A stretch of DNA of 64,000 nucleotides, taken from positions 124,001-188,000 of the forward strand of contig CALVKC010000001.1 in NCBI GenBank assembly GCA_944332505.1, in the 5' to 3' direction. The stretch comes from an uncultured Bacilli bacterium (lineage in GTDB: Bacteria; Bacillota_I; Bacilli_A; RF39; UBA660). A program made the position numbers and the translations under genes. Positions 24,774 to 34,800 of the stretch are shown piece by piece (position 1 is the first letter of the stretch; each line of letters opens with the position of its first letter). The notes under the pieces are model-generated. The model saw nothing but the letters and a program-made list of their open reading frames with translations. It had not been told where the DNA came from and ran no database searches.

Positions 24774-26106
24774 CGTCTATTCCTTCATATTGATTTTTAA
24801 AAGTATACAAATATCTTTTATACACTGGTTTTGAATACATTTCAGCAGCTTCATCCATTGTTTGATGAATTTCAAATAATGAATCTGCGTACATTTTTGT
24901 TAATTCAGATAACTTATGAGCATACATATTAACTTCAGCTTGAGCATGTGGATCTAATCTTAAATTTAAGAAAACAAATAAAGATCTTAAAGTAAAAGTC
25001 ATAAATAATTTTCCACATTGAACATTTTGAGGTAAATAGCCTCTTGCATCTTCTTTGTCTACTCCTTGTTCTACTAGATCTTCATAAAAACCTACTAAAT
25101 AATTTCCAAGTTCTTCAAAAGTTAAAGTACCTAAACTAGTTTCATATTCTTTTTTAGGATCATATTTATCTTTAAATTTAGCTGGAGAGTTAACACTAGA
25201 TCCAGTATAATTTACATATCTTTGAGATTCTTGTGTAATAGCATTTCTATGTCTCGTAACTTGTTGAGTAATAATTCTACTCATATTTTTAAATTCTGTT
25301 GTAATAGTTACAAAATCAAAACATTTTTCTTTATCTAATTTTAATATATTAGAAACAATATCTAAATTATCCATATTAATAATATTAATATTACTGGATG
25401 TGGTATTAAGTAATAGTCCTAGTCTAATATTGTTTATTAAATCTTTAGTAATTTCAATTGTCGAATATTGTTCCATTACTCCATCATTAATAAAATCGAT
25501 AAAGAATTCTGGTTCTATTACCAATTTTAAAACATTAAATATTGATATAAATAATTTATTTTGTCTATTTTCAATCATTTCAAATATATATCTAAATCCT
25601 CTAATAGAACCTCCGATAGTCATTCTAAGAATAGGATTATTGTCATTATCTTTAATAGTATCAGTAACTATTGTTAAATATCTACAAACATCTCTTACTT
25701 CTGATATTGTTGTCATAATATCTTTATCAGTTGTAGACATGTCGCATAATTCTGGTTTAATATTATCATTAAATTTCATTACAGTATTAAACAAGTTTTC
25801 AGTATTTTTCAATGGTACGAATACTTGTATTACCACATTACTATGTTCCAGAATACTAGTATGGTGTGATTTTACACGTCTTCCTATATAACCTAATCTT
25901 TGTTCATATTTTTTATTTTTTTCTTCTGAGATACCATAACATGAAGCACATGCTGGATAAACAGTATCTACTGCATCTGATTTATACATTAATGCCACTA
26001 AGAATTCATGTTCTTCTAAAACATCAATATTTTTTAAATTAGTTTCATCTTGTTGAAAGATGTCTTTTTTAGCTTTTTGTTTTCTTCTGAATAAATTTTT
26101 TAACAT
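24763..26106 (-). CDS. thyX: Flavin-dependent thymidylate synthase (ThyX), long form
   Basis: 447 aa. Makes dTMP from dUMP using methylene-tetrahydrofolate, FAD and NADPH. Evidence: the ThyX signature region RHRNAITQESQRYV at 285-298, the early RRVKSHHTSILEHSNVVIQV segment (compare SVLEH in the family) and the LNLRLDPHAQAEV segment holding the conserved arginine and Gln. The chain is about twice the usual 220-250 aa; the extra sequence lies mainly between the two signature regions. The spacing in the signature is RHR-X6-S rather than the canonical RHR-X7-S. A relaxed promoter (26132-26143) precedes it and it has its own terminator. Confidence 0.9.
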   Translation of the reverse strand: MLKNLFRRKQKAKKDIFQQDETNLKNIDVLEEHEFLVALMYKSDAVDTVYPACASCYGISEEKNKKYEQRLGYIGRRVKSHHTSILEHSNVVIQVFVPLKNTENLFNTVMKFNDNIKPELCDMSTTDKDIMTTISEVRDVCRYLTIVTDTIKDNDNNPILRMTIGGSIRGFRYIFEMIENRQNKLFISIFNVLKLVIEPEFFIDFINDGVMEQYSTIEITKDLINNIRLGLLLNTTSSNINIINMDNLDIVSNILKLDKEKCFDFVTITTEFKNMSRIITQQVTRHRNAITQESQRYVNYTGSSVNSPAKFKDKYDPKKEYETSLGTLTFEELGNYLVGFYEDLVEQGVDKEDARGYLPQNVQCGKLFMTFTLRSLFVFLNLRLDPHAQAEVNMYAHKLSELTKMYADSLFEIHQTMDEAAEMYSKPVYKRYLYTFKNQYEGIDEEV

Positions 26107-26131
26107 ACATATTCTCCTTCTTTAAATATAT

Positions 26132-26143
26132 TAAATAGTAGTT
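26132..26143 (-). promoter_or_regulatory. Relaxed late promoter (AACT-N6-TA)
   Basis: AACTACTATTTA on the minus strand, 26 bases before thyX. Confidence 0.4.
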
Positions 26144-26159
26144 TTATTGATAAAAATTG

Positions 26160-26184
26160 AGTACTAGGAATAATCCTAGTACTC
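26160..26184 (-). terminator. Terminator downstream of the beta gene
   Basis: GAGTACTAGGA / TCCTAGTACTC stem with a 3-base loop, about 100 bases past the beta stop codon. Confidence 0.75.
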
Positions 26185-26286
26185 TTTAGAATAGTAATTG
26201 TAGATTCGACTCCATATGTCCCTGTCCCGGATATTGTATCCTTTGAGTAATCTACTTTGCTCTCTACAAATATGTTATATAAATTA

Positions 26287-29200
26287 TTATTCAAACTCAT
26301 CAATTTCAGGAAGGTCCATAATTTCTCTAGCTTTTCTTCCTAATTCGATAAGTATTTTATTAATATATCCTGTAGAAAGAATAGATCCAACCATACGAGC
26401 GTTAATAGATTCTACAGACATCATTGTGTCAATAGGTTCATTAGGTCTAAATTCAGATCTAGGTTCTTCTCCTTTAGGGAAGATATCCTTAACAACACCT
26501 TTTAATGCACTATAATATACAACTTTATCACCGATAGACATTTTATCATCATATCTTAAATAAAATTCTATTAATACATGATTAGGAGAATTCTTTAATT
26601 TACCAGTAGGTGGTAATTTATAATCTGGTTCTAAATCAAAATCTGCTCCATTATTAGAAGATTTTGCAATCTTTTTAAGTTTTCTAATATCAGATTCATA
26701 AGATGATACGATTTTTCTTAAAGATTCAGACATATCTTCTAATTCGCAAGAACGATAAATTTTAATATCTTGAACCACTCCAGTTATTTTAGAAGTAATA
26801 GGAACACGTCCAGCTGTAGATACAAAATCTTCATCTGTTATATTACGTAATAATGCATTAGCATCTTCATCTTCAAATGCATTTTGTATTACCATCAATG
26901 TATCACCTACATCAACTTCTTTACCTTTTTTAATCATATTATATACATTTGTTTTCTCATCCAATAATATTGATTTTTGGATTACAACTTGAGACATTAA
27001 ATTTTCTGATAATCTATTAGATATAATAGCACTATCCTCATAACCTTCATCAGTTTCTAGAATAGCTACTTTAGTTAAAATACCTACAGAAGTTGAAAGA
27101 TTTCCAGATCCAACATTGTTAACAAATGATTTTTTATCATATGCTACAATTTGACCTTCTTTTACAGTACTTCCAACTTTTAAGTCAGTATCTAATTTTA
27201 AAACTTCAAATACTCCTCCATCAGAGTTCTTTTTAATATTTTCTCTTAAATCTATAAAATCTTTTGAATTATCATTATATTGAATAATCATATAATCTTT
27301 TGTAATCTCAGCAACTTTACCATTATTTTTAGCTTTATATGCAAACATATCAGAGCATAAATAAGGTAATGCTTCATCTGCTCCATTTGTTATTAATAAT
27401 GGAGACTGTTTTGCTGTTCTCATACTATGTTTAGATGACTGAATAAATGTCATAGCTGATCTAAATGGATCGTCATGTGTGCTTCCAAAAGGAGTTAATG
27501 CTTCAGTCATACATAATGCTTTTGTTGTATTCATATCTTCAGGATTACTTTGTCTAATAAGTCCACGTTTACCAACTATATTCTTATCAATAGTAGTTTG
27601 TCTAGTAAGACCAACATTTCCAGCAAATCCTGTAGATAATGCTAAAACATTTGTCATAGATTTATCATAAATACGTTTATCTAAACCATAAGACCTGTCA
27701 GAGTTCATACCAGATTTTCCTTTGAAAGATACAGCATTAGCTGCTTCATATTCTAATAAAGGACTAAATACTGATAAATCACTAAAAGTAGGTTGAGCCA
27801 TCAATTTATCAATTACAACACTTTGTTTCATTGACATTGTTGGTTTATTTCTACCATTTTTAATCTGTAATTTATATTGTTCATATGATTCACAAATAGC
27901 CTCATATAATAAAGCAGCTACTTGTTCATTAGTACGATATCTGTTACCCGTAATATCTACATGCTTATTGTATTTATTATCTGATAACAATAAATTTGCA
28001 TAAGCTAATAATTCAATATAATCAGTAGGTAAATCATAAATTTTACAAATATCAACAGTTATTGGGTCCATAGTTAAATCGTAGAAGTTATCTAAACCAT
28101 CGGCTTTGATTCTTCCTCCAAACATATCTAAGAAATCAACCCACATTTCTTTATTATTGATATCTTTAACAGAATAATTTTCAGTATCACATTCTTTTAA
28201 TCCATTTAATAATAATGATGAATCATAACTTATTCTGTATGATAAATATCCATCTTTGAATTTTATAATATCATAATCAAAATTATATTTAGGACGTTTT
28301 TCTGAGAAACTGTATTCTATTTTAGCTTTATTTAAAGCTCCTATTAAACCTTCACTATATGCCATTACAATAATTAATGGAATCTTAGCATTTAATATAC
28401 TTGCTTGAGAATAAGTATATTTTTTTCTTCTTGATGCTGAATCTAACAAATCTCTTATTTCTTGATCTCCAGAAACAAATAATGCTGATACTATTATAGA
28501 TGATAATATTCCATCTCCAGTATAATATAATACTTGTTTACCATTCATCACACCATAAGGAATCCCTTTAGATTCATCAATTTTATATTTTTCTCGTATT
28601 TCATCAGGATTAAAATAGAATTCATAACTATCTCTATTTTTTCCTTTAATAATAATTTTTGAATATACTTTAGAAAGATCAAGATAATCAATTGGTAATT
28701 CGTATTTAGAGCAAATACGTCTATTGTCTCCTTTTACTACTTTAATATTAGTACCTGTATATTTATCTAATGCTTTCATAATAGCATCAGCTTGAGGAAT
28801 TGATTTACCAGTACTTTCCCCATATCGTCTAATAAATATCTTTTTATATGAAGTTACAATCTGTACAGTATCTTCATCAGTTTTAATTACTGGCAATAAT
28901 AACAATTGACCATTTATTGTCTTTTCATTACCTTTTAATCTCATAAATCTATCATTTCTAAATTTAGGAATATCAAATTTTAAAGTAAATCTATTTCCAG
29001 CATAATCTTCACAATTTACAGTATAAGTAAGAACATGATCTTCTGATGTAGATGTATCTTCAATATCATAATTTAATATAGAAACTGGATATGATTTATC
29101 ATTTAATGAGTATAAAATTGAGAATATATCTTCATTTAAATTATAAGCCTTTTCAAAATTAGCTCCAGAAAGATCTTTCCATTCTTCATTAACAGTATCA

Positions 29201-30912
29201 ATTTTTAATTCTGTTCTTGGTAACTCTGTGTTTACTTGAGCATCGCTAATTAATTCTTTAACCGATTTATTTTTTAATTTGGTTGATAAGAATTTATTAT
29301 TTATATCATTCATACGAGCAGCACGAGTTTTATCCATTTTTACATGATTAGGAGAATTATTTTCTAATTCTTTAACCAATTCTTTAAAATAATCAGCAGT
29401 GTATTGGTCTGCATTTAATGCATCTAATGCTTGATCTGCACTATTACTTTTATTACTAATATTATCTACAATATTTACAATTTCTTCTTTATTTTTTTCC
29501 TCAGATGATACTGTAATATTAGAAGATTTTATTCTATCAGTAGTATCTTTATCAGAAATTTTTCCTACTAGATTATTAATTTCTACATTTTTAGAATTTT
29601 CAATAGTATTAATAATTTCTGTTTTTATAGCTTTAGGAGAATCTTTATTTTCTTCTGTATCTATAAATGCTTCTTTATTATATAATTTTTTAATTAAAGA
29701 AACAAATTTAGGATAAGTTAATTCTGTAATTTTATCTGTTTTAAAATATCCTGCATTTCCTAAAAATACAAATGTATATCCATCTAAAGATGATAAATCT
29801 AATTTCTTTTCTCTAATAGTTTTAGCTAAAGAAGAAATAATATTTATATTATTATGATAATCAAATACATATGTATCTTTCTTAATCATTGAACCATACT
29901 CATTAATTGTTACTGGGATGAAAATAGATTTTTGTTTATAATCTTTATCATACCTTTTATCAGTAATAATATTTTCAATAAAACTAAAATACATATCATT
30001 TGCTTTTAATGGATTCATTTTTACATTTTTTAAGAATAAATCATTATAGTAATATAAATCTACAAATAAATTTAATCCTTTATAACGATCTATATTTAAA
30101 AATGTTTTCTGAATAGTTTTATCATTTTCTCTAACAGATTTAAATATTCTCAATGCTTCTTTATTAGATCTAATTCTATCTTTATAAAGCATTAATTTTA
30201 ATTTATTACCATATGGACTTGCTTCATTCATAATACTATCAGCAGTATCATATGGTAAAATAAATGTATTTTCATCTAATAAAAAATCAGGTTTTAATTT
30301 TTTATCAATACTTATAGAATCATTACCATCATCAACACTTTCTGATACTTGTAATTTAGATTCTACAATATTTACTTCTTTCATATTTTTAACGTATTTA
30401 CTAAATCTATTTTTAGATCCTACGTTTATATTTTTAATACCAAATTTTTTAATATTACTTTTAATAGCTGTTGCTAATTTTTGTTCATGTTCTTTATCCA
30501 CATAATTAAAGAATTTAATAGCAGATTTTACATGTTTAGCATCTGGCATTGGATATTTTTTTAATTCTGGAAGACCATAATTCTTATCATCAGAACTTTC
30601 TAAAATTAAATCATTTTCATTAATTTGAAAATCACAATCTTCATCAATTATAGATAAATTATCAAATTGACTTGATAATGTATTTTCTTGAATATTCATA
30701 TAATATTTTACATTTGGTTCCATATAATAAGAAATAAATGATCTATTTGCATTGATAACAAATGGATTATTTCTCAAATCAAAAGATCCCATAAAACTAT
30801 TAGACAATAGAAAAATTAAACTATTATGTCTTTTATCAGTTTCATTAATAGGAAGAAAGAACTTTCTCTTATATAGAGTTTCATTTTTTATCTCATTTAA
30901 ATATGTTGCCAT
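26287..30912 (-). CDS. Phage RNA polymerase beta subunit, single full-length chain
   Basis: 1,541 aa. Forms the beta half of the phage multisubunit RNA polymerase. The N-terminal half has the lobe region (RFMRLKGNEKTINGQLLLLP) after a long phage-specific extension with a low-complexity, charged linker (about 430-520). The second half has the fork/rifampicin-region equivalent (ALSTGFAGNVGLTRQTTIDK), PLLITNGADEALPYLCSD, and near the C-terminus GDKVVYYSALKGVV...EPRSEFRPNEPIDT, comparable with GDKMAGRHGNKGVV...MPY.DG.PVDI. In phiKZ and AR9 the beta chain is split into two genes; here it is continuous. I chose the ATG at 30912 with AAAGGAGG and an exact late promoter 22 bases upstream; upstream in-frame sequence lacks both. 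The late promoter suggests, but does not prove, the virion-packaged enzyme. Confidence 0.92.
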   Translation of the reverse strand: MATYLNEIKNETLYKRKFFLPINETDKRHNSLIFLLSNSFMGSFDLRNNPFVINANRSFISYYMEPNVKYYMNIQENTLSSQFDNLSIIDEDCDFQINENDLILESSDDKNYGLPELKKYPMPDAKHVKSAIKFFNYVDKEHEQKLATAIKSNIKKFGIKNINVGSKNRFSKYVKNMKEVNIVESKLQVSESVDDGNDSISIDKKLKPDFLLDENTFILPYDTADSIMNEASPYGNKLKLMLYKDRIRSNKEALRIFKSVRENDKTIQKTFLNIDRYKGLNLFVDLYYYNDLFLKNVKMNPLKANDMYFSFIENIITDKRYDKDYKQKSIFIPVTINEYGSMIKKDTYVFDYHNNINIISSLAKTIREKKLDLSSLDGYTFVFLGNAGYFKTDKITELTYPKFVSLIKKLYNKEAFIDTEENKDSPKAIKTEIINTIENSKNVEINNLVGKISDKDTTDRIKSSNITVSSEEKNKEEIVNIVDNISNKSNSADQALDALNADQYTADYFKELVKELENNSPNHVKMDKTRAARMNDINNKFLSTKLKNKSVKELISDAQVNTELPRTELKIDTVNEEWKDLSGANFEKAYNLNEDIFSILYSLNDKSYPVSILNYDIEDTSTSEDHVLTYTVNCEDYAGNRFTLKFDIPKFRNDRFMRLKGNEKTINGQLLLLPVIKTDEDTVQIVTSYKKIFIRRYGESTGKSIPQADAIMKALDKYTGTNIKVVKGDNRRICSKYELPIDYLDLSKVYSKIIIKGKNRDSYEFYFNPDEIREKYKIDESKGIPYGVMNGKQVLYYTGDGILSSIIVSALFVSGDQEIRDLLDSASRRKKYTYSQASILNAKIPLIIVMAYSEGLIGALNKAKIEYSFSEKRPKYNFDYDIIKFKDGYLSYRISYDSSLLLNGLKECDTENYSVKDINNKEMWVDFLDMFGGRIKADGLDNFYDLTMDPITVDICKIYDLPTDYIELLAYANLLLSDNKYNKHVDITGNRYRTNEQVAALLYEAICESYEQYKLQIKNGRNKPTMSMKQSVVIDKLMAQPTFSDLSVFSPLLEYEAANAVSFKGKSGMNSDRSYGLDKRIYDKSMTNVLALSTGFAGNVGLTRQTTIDKNIVGKRGLIRQSNPEDMNTTKALCMTEALTPFGSTHDDPFRSAMTFIQSSKHSMRTAKQSPLLITNGADEALPYLCSDMFAYKAKNNGKVAEITKDYMIIQYNDNSKDFIDLRENIKKNSDGGVFEVLKLDTDLKVGSTVKEGQIVAYDKKSFVNNVGSGNLSTSVGILTKVAILETDEGYEDSAIISNRLSENLMSQVVIQKSILLDEKTNVYNMIKKGKEVDVGDTLMVIQNAFEDEDANALLRNITDEDFVSTAGRVPITSKITGVVQDIKIYRSCELEDMSESLRKIVSSYESDIRKLKKIAKSSNNGADFDLEPDYKLPPTGKLKNSPNHVLIEFYLRYDDKMSIGDKVVYYSALKGVVKDIFPKGEEPRSEFRPNEPIDTMMSVESINARMVGSILSTGYINKILIELGRKAREIMDLPEIDEFE

Positions 30913-30933
30913 AAAAATTCCTCCTTTCGAGTA

Positions 30934-30945
30934 TATATTAGTGTT
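30934..30945 (-). promoter_or_regulatory. Late promoter of the beta gene, exact AACA-N6-TW
   Basis: AACACTAATATA on the minus strand, 22 bases before the ATG at 30912. Confidence 0.65.
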
Positions 30946-30997
30946 ACCGATATTGATTTCTATGCATTTAGTGATATTATAAAAATATACATGCCTA

Positions 30998-31009
30998 GAC
31001 ATAAGGATA
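30998..31009 (+). promoter_or_regulatory. Relaxed late promoter (GACA-N6-TA)
   Basis: GACATAAGGATA, 23 bases before the small gene at 31032. Confidence 0.45.
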
Positions 31010-31031
31010 ATGGTAGAAAGAGGTGAAGACT

Positions 31032-31166
31032 ATGAAAACAGTTAAAGAAAACTTTTTGTCTATCTTATCCTCTGCGACACCAGAGGAAATAACAGAATTA
31101 ATATTTAAAAATTCAAAAATTAAACCAATAAGCGTGGTTACACGTATTAAAAAGGATAATAAATAA
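31032..31166 (+). CDS. Small hypothetical protein (44 aa)
   Basis: MKTVKENFLSILSSATPEEI followed by a body ending KPISVVTRIKKDNK. An AGAGGTG site lies 7-8 bases before the ATG and a one-mismatch late promoter 23 bases upstream. It is the first plus-strand gene after the divergent beta gene. The C-terminal P-x-x-V-x-RI pattern loosely recalls the CPV(K/E)R(I/L) motif. No function known. Confidence 0.6.
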   Translation: MKTVKENFLSILSSATPEEITELIFKNSKIKPISVVTRIKKDNK

Positions 31167-31186
31167 TTAATAAATATTAATTCAAT

Positions 31187-31198
31187 AACTAAAATTTA
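31187..31198 (+). promoter_or_regulatory. Relaxed late promoter (AACT-N6-TA)
   Basis: AACTAAAATTTA, 22 bases before the ATG at 31220. Confidence 0.4.
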
Positions 31199-31219
31199 AT
31201 TTTAAAGGAGGAAATTAAA

Positions 31220-31741
31220 ATGGAACAAGTAACAGTGAAAGATCTAGTATCTTCTATCAAAAAGGATCTACGTCAATCATCTGCATCTTCAAAAGATGAA
31301 GTTAACGTAATGATGGCAATGATGAATGACAAAACATTTAAGGTAGAAGAATTAGGAAAGGATGGACAAGTATTAGATACATATTGTCCAGCAGATGTAG
31401 CTACAGAATTAGCTGCAACAATTATTAAAGGTGCAACAAAGGTATCAAATGCAGAAGCAGAAGAATTAGCAAAAAATCATCAATTTGGTCGTAAAGAAGC
31501 AACTGCAATGGTAACTATGTCTAAAGAATTTGTTAATACATATCTTGATACTGGACGTAAACTTAAGTTTGGTTCTCGTGAAGGAAAATCATTAGTATTA
31601 TCTCAAAAAGATAAAGAAGCATCTAATTGTACATTCCCTAAACGAGTAGGATATGATGATAGTGGTAAACCAATCTATCAATTAGCATCAACTGAAATTT
31701 CAGCATATAAAGAAGTAAAAGCAGTTTCACGTCCTAAATAA
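31220..31741 (+). CDS. Abundant-type hypothetical protein (173 aa)
   Basis: Base composition and codon choice are less AT-extreme than its neighbours (as in the virion protein block at 53781-55873), which in phages marks highly expressed products. Lys-rich, mixed alpha/beta, no membrane segment, no recognised domain. TTAAAGGAGG precedes the ATG, with a strong terminator after. It lies directly upstream of the tape measure, where abundant tail proteins or tail chaperones are usual; which one is not shown. Confidence 0.75.
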   Translation: MEQVTVKDLVSSIKKDLRQSSASSKDEVNVMMAMMNDKTFKVEELGKDGQVLDTYCPADVATELAATIIKGATKVSNAEAEELAKNHQFGRKEATAMVTMSKEFVNTYLDTGRKLKFGSREGKSLVLSQKDKEASNCTFPKRVGYDDSGKPIYQLASTEISAYKEVKAVSRPK

Positions 31742-31751
31742 GAAAACACAT

Positions 31752-31785
31752 TCCCTATGCAGAAATGCATAGGGATTTCTTTTGG
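31752..31785 (+). terminator. Rho-independent terminator
   Basis: TCCCTATGCA / TGCATAGGGA stem followed by TTTCTTTT. Confidence 0.85.
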
Positions 31786-31804
31786 CTCATTTTCTAGTAC
31801 ACAA

Positions 31805-31816
31805 AACATAAAAGTA
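31805..31816 (+). promoter_or_regulatory. Late promoter of the tape-measure gene, exact AACA-N6-TW
   Basis: AACATAAAAGTA, 23 bases before the GTG start at 31839. Confidence 0.7.
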
Positions 31817-31838
31817 TACTAGAAAGGAGGATAAAGGC

Positions 31839-34800
31839 GTGAATAAAGTTACCTCTTATTTAAAGAACGTAGGAAAATCAGTCGCATTTGCTACTGTAGA
31901 CGTGGCAAGTAAAAAATTAATTCCTGAGGTTTCTGAATTTACTGAAACCAATGCCGAATTATTTAAATCTGTATATGCTACAGTTTCTCATTCAAAGAGA
32001 GCTATAAATTATGGTAAAAAATTAGCTATAGATAGCCAAGTTTATAAAGATATCAATAAAGGTATAAATAATGCTTTATCTGATATTAAAACTGGTAATT
32101 TCTATAACAAACAAAGAGAACAACAAGCCATAGATGAAGTTGGAGAATTTATGGCTAATGGTGGCGGTGATTTTGATGATTCTGATTTTGGAGACTTTGG
32201 CGATTTTGATGATTTTGATGATGGAAGTTTAGATCAATTTGAAGATAAACCTTCTAAATCTGCTTCTGTTAGCAAAGGAGATTTAGCAATCGTCGATAGT
32301 GTATCTAAAAGCACAAATCTATCAGCCCAATTAATTTCTAAAACAGTTGCAAATACAAGTAAAGCTATCATGAATACAAGTGTAGCTACAACCAATATGG
32401 TTATGGCACAAAATGTTGAATTAATGGCTGGATTGAGAACTAGTATTGCCGGAATGCATCAAAGCATCAATGGTATACTAGAATTTGCTCATAAGAATAT
32501 TACTACACAAATTAATAACGAAGCTGCTTATTTTTCTAGAAGTCAAGAACTCTTAGAAGATAACAATAGAATTTTAAGAGAAATGTTAGACATTCAGAAA
32601 AATATGTATAAAACCCCTGATAAAGGTAAATCATCAGATCAATTTGGTGATATATTCTCAGGAGGAGCTATTGATTTAAAAGAATATTTTAAAGTAGTTG
32701 GTAAAAATATTAAAGCACTAGATAATACTGGAACCATGGATATGATGTTTGATAATTCTATGGGCGGTACTATGCTAGGTCAAATGTTATCTAATCCATT
32801 AGGTGGGTTAATGACAGGATTAATTGCAGGATTTATGCCTAAAAGTCTTGCTAAATCAATTGCTAGTTTTAGTAAATCATTAGGCGGAATCTTCCCATCA
32901 ATGCTTTCTAAAATGAATAAATGGAAAGAAAAAGATGGGATTTTAGGATTATTAGGAAAAGTTTTTGGTATCAAATCAGATACTAAACGAACAATAGATA
33001 CTGATAAATATAATAAAGGAGCTGTACCATTTGATGGTATTACTCGTAAAGCAATAGTAGATGTTATACCAGAACATCTATCAAAAATTGAATCTTTATT
33101 ATCAGGTCAAACTCAAAGAATATATGATTACGACACTGGTAAATGGATGAGTACAAAAGATATTCAGAAAAAACAAAAAGAGGAATATGAAAGATTAATT
33201 AAAGATAGTTTCTCAGATTTAGATGAAACTATAAACGCTTATCGTGATAGACTTATTAAATCTAAAGCATTATCATATAATCAATTAAAACAATTTGATG
33301 ATGATGTAATGAAAATGAAAACTAAAACTTTTGAAGAAGGTGGACACTTTTCTCCAAGAGATTTTAAAAAAGATATTAAAAATTATAATTATACAGGATT
33401 TCAATCAGATGAAAAACTTATAACAGAACTTTTAAATGCATTAGAAGGAGGACCATTATCAAATATAATGAGTGTATCTTCTAAAACATTTGAAAATAAA
33501 AAGAGATATGGTAATTTTATTAGAGATGCTGAAGAAAGCGGAACTAATATTTTTAGAAAATTATATGATAATTCTAACAATAATTCACATTTAAAATATG
33601 ATGAAAATTTTAAAGATGAAGTAGTTGGAATGAAAACTAATTCTGGTATTATAGGAGCCAGAGATAAATTAGGAAAAAATGCTCTTGATTATTTAAGAGA
33701 TATTACAATAAATTTAGCATATATACGTTCAGGTGGAGCATCTTCTGGAAATGCTATGAGTTTTGAAGATTATAAAAATAGATATGAAAAATCTCATGTT
33801 CCAGAAAATATTGCTAAACTTAGAGAAAGACGAGATAAAGAAGAATCATCGTTTAATTCTAGAAATTATAATGATACAATTGATACTGATAAAGCAGCAC
33901 TAATTGCTGGGTTTGATGCACTGACAAAAACTAAATATAATAATTTAGATGAAGATGAGATGTCTTCATTTGGAAAATTTAATAAAGATAATTCTACTAA
34001 TAAGCATGAAAAAATTATGGATCAAATTCCTGGAAAGAATTTTGGTGAAAAATTTAAAAATGCTAAATCGTTTAAAGAAAGATATTCATTATTATTAGGA
34101 TCTATGCATAAAGTTTCAAAGAAACCTGCCGAAATGCTTGAAGGTCTTATTAATAAAGCAAATGAATCTATTTATCATTTATTATTTGAAGCTGAATTCG
34201 ATGAAGATACTGATGATGAACGACCACCAATAGATAAGAGAATAAAAGGATTATTTGGAAAAGCGCTAGACAATATGCAAAGTGCTTGGACAGTAATGAC
34301 TGAAACTCTTACAGAAAAAGTAATCGATCCATTAGCTAAAAAATACGGGTTAGAGGATAAATGGAATAATTTTAAAGACAAATTAGGAAATACTAATATA
34401 GCTCAACGTTTAAAAGATGCAAAAACTGGTATTAGTAATGCATTAAGAAGTAATGTGACAGGTATTAAAGATTACACTATATCTTCAATTAAAAGTGTAA
34501 AAAATGATATTCAATCACAATTTACTACAGCTATGATTACTAATAATACTTCAAAAATGCAAGATATATTAAATAATATGAGTTATGAAGATGCTGTTAA
34601 ACTTAATCAAGCACTTAGTCAATTAAGTCGTAGAGAAAGAGCAGCTGTTCCAAATTCTATTTTAATGCAACTTGCAGGAATTTTAAAATCTGGAAAAGCC
34701 ACTATTCAAACTAAAGCAAAAGGTGGTATTTTTAACGGACCAAATGGGACAAAAATTGTAGTTGCAAATGAAAATGAAGATATTTTCGTTGCTAATCAAG

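Noticed and set aside
26187..26286. A tRNA-like stretch between the beta gene and its terminator (TTGTAGA...TCTACAA ends and GTCGAATC on the minus strand)
   Set aside because: The seven-base end stem pairs, but no five-base T stem flanks the T-loop-like sequence and no proper anticodon arm can be drawn. I regard it as chance or a non-tRNA structure.
26100..26303. A 67-codon minus-strand frame overlapping the end of the beta gene
   Set aside because: It runs through the hairpin terminator and has no good ribosome site; its end overlaps the promoter and start of thyX.
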